DNA of 19,779 bases from an uncultured Oscillospiraceae bacterium (lineage in GTDB: Bacteria > Bacillota > Clostridia > Oscillospirales > Oscillospiraceae). Both the position numbers and the translations under genes were made by a program. Shown in pieces: positions 19,243-19,779 of this stretch. Each line of letters starts with the position of its first letter. Positions within the stretch are counted from its first letter, which is position 1. The DNA lies in contig CAJTYO010000050.1 in the NCBI GenBank assembly GCA_910584045.1, forward strand, positions 1 through 19,779, in the 5' to 3' direction. The notes under the pieces are model-generated. The model did not search any database, was not told where the DNA came from, and saw only the letters and a list, made by a program, of their open reading frames with translations.

Positions 19243-19759
19243 TATGGTGGAACATTTGGTGTTTTTGGACGAGAGCGGTGTCAATACGAACCTGACGCGC
19301 CTGTATGGACGGGCACTTTCATCCCAGAGGGCAGTGGATCATGCCCCGTTGAATACACCGCGGACAACGACAGTCCTTTCTTCCATCCGCCTGAATGGGG
19401 AAAAGGCATTTACAACGTACCAGGGCGGGACAACCGGGGAACGCTTTGTCCAATATTTGAAAGAAACCCTGCTTCCGACTCTTAAGCCCGGAGACATTGT
19501 TGTGATGGACAATATGCGCTCTCACCATGTAAAGGCCGTCCGGGAGGTCCTGGAGGAAAAGGGAATGAAGGTACTATACCTTCCGCCCTACAGTCCCGAT
19601 CTGAATCCCATTGAGAAGATGTGGTCCAAGATGAAGGCCCTCCTTCGTGGATGGAAAGTCCGAAGTCTGGACCTGCTCCCTGACGCGGTTCGCATGGCAC
19701 TCGCTTCTGTTTCGCAGCTGGATTGCCTGCATTGGTTTGTCGCTTCTGCTTATTGTTAG
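19172..19759 (+). CDS. IS630-family transposase, catalytic DDE frame
   Basis: Second frame, 195 residues from the first ATG, though homologous sequence starts only at about 19196 (DVQEKRREW). The DDE residues are visible: Asp in LVFLDESGVN, Asp in IVVMDNMRSHH, and Glu in SPDLNPIEKMWSKMK. The ATG at 19172 lies inside the upstream frame and has no evident ribosome site, so the product is probably made only if a ribosome shifts +1 from the first frame, giving a fusion of roughly 307 residues. Whether the shift is programmed or a disabling one-base insertion cannot be told from one copy. Confidence 0.85.
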   Translation: MQVSVTVFDVQEKRREWKKMIRPDMVEHLVFLDESGVNTNLTRLYGRALSSQRAVDHAPLNTPRTTTVLSSIRLNGEKAFTTYQGGTTGERFVQYLKETLLPTLKPGDIVVMDNMRSHHVKAVREVLEEKGMKVLYLPPYSPDLNPIEKMWSKMKALLRGWKVRSLDLLPDAVRMALASVSQLDCLHWFVASAYC

Positions 19760-19777
19760 CTTTTTTGAAGATTGCTA
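19756..19777 (-). repeat. Right inverted repeat of the IS630 element
   Basis: Ends TTGCTA, complementary to the left end, followed by the final TA of the window. It begins just inside the stop codon of the second transposase frame. Confidence 0.8.
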
Positions 19778-19779
19778 TA

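Larger units (their letters stand above)
18769..19777 (+). mobile_element. Complete IS630-family insertion sequence
   Basis: About 1009 bp bounded by related inverted ends: left TAGCAACAATCAAAAATAAA, right (complement) TAGCAATCTTCAAAAAAGCT. Each end is flanked by TA (18767-18768 and 19778-19779), the expected IS630/Tc1 target duplication. It carries the transposase in two overlapping frames. The element lies downstream of purF and is lower in GC than the surrounding genes. Confidence 0.88.

Overview
The window looks like a GC-rich Clostridia chromosome, probably of the gut Oscillospiraceae/Flavonifractor type. This is inferred from four things: a tryptophan T-box, a GSI-alpha glutamine synthetase with the Firmicutes feedback arginine, a glnA-antiterminator-glutamate synthase cluster of the clostridial 'nit' type, and strong sigma-A promoters with GGAGG ribosome sites. 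No species can be named from sequence alone. Nearly all of the window is amino-acid and nitrogen metabolism, with one insertion sequence at each end.

Layout. (1) 1-1079: 3' part of an IS110-family transposase, cut by the window edge. (2) 1207-3590, minus strand: trpE-trpG with an ATGA overlap, behind a consensus promoter and a complete T-box leader whose specifier codon is TGG (Trp). No trpD follows trpG; the IS110 gene ends about 130 bp beyond it. (3) 3612-4040, minus strand: an Rrf2-family regulator with IscR-like cysteines, divergent from (4) 4171-6402, plus strand: metY-cysK (sulfide assimilation into homocysteine and cysteine). The shared intergenic region holds two face-to-face consensus promoters and three ATAGGA-type half-sites. 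(5) 6608-14600: glnA (GSI), an ANTAR antiterminator resembling NitR, gltB and gltD, as one tight operon. (6) 14653-16904: a second, type III glutamine synthetase (glnN) with its own promoter. (7) 16996-18426: purF, which uses glutamine in purine synthesis. (8) 18427-18766: about 340 bp with no recognisable gene. (9) 18769-19777: a complete IS630-family element with matching ends and a TA target duplication, whose transposase is split over two frames.

How it works together. GSI and GSIII make glutamine from ammonium; GltBD converts glutamine plus 2-oxoglutarate to glutamate; TrpG and PurF spend the glutamine amide. Both glutamine synthetase genes have an intrinsic terminator between promoter and start codon, and the operon encodes an RNA-binding ANTAR protein with no phosphorylatable aspartate. 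The most interesting hypothesis in the window is therefore a local antitermination circuit in which the ANTAR protein controls both synthetase leaders. The glnN leader can form a hairpin with an ANTAR-type hexaloop (A at loop position 1, G at 4) that would exclude the terminator; the glnA leader shows this much less clearly. The organisation matches a known clostridial arrangement, so it is not a wholly new system, but the extension to a linked GSIII gene is worth testing.
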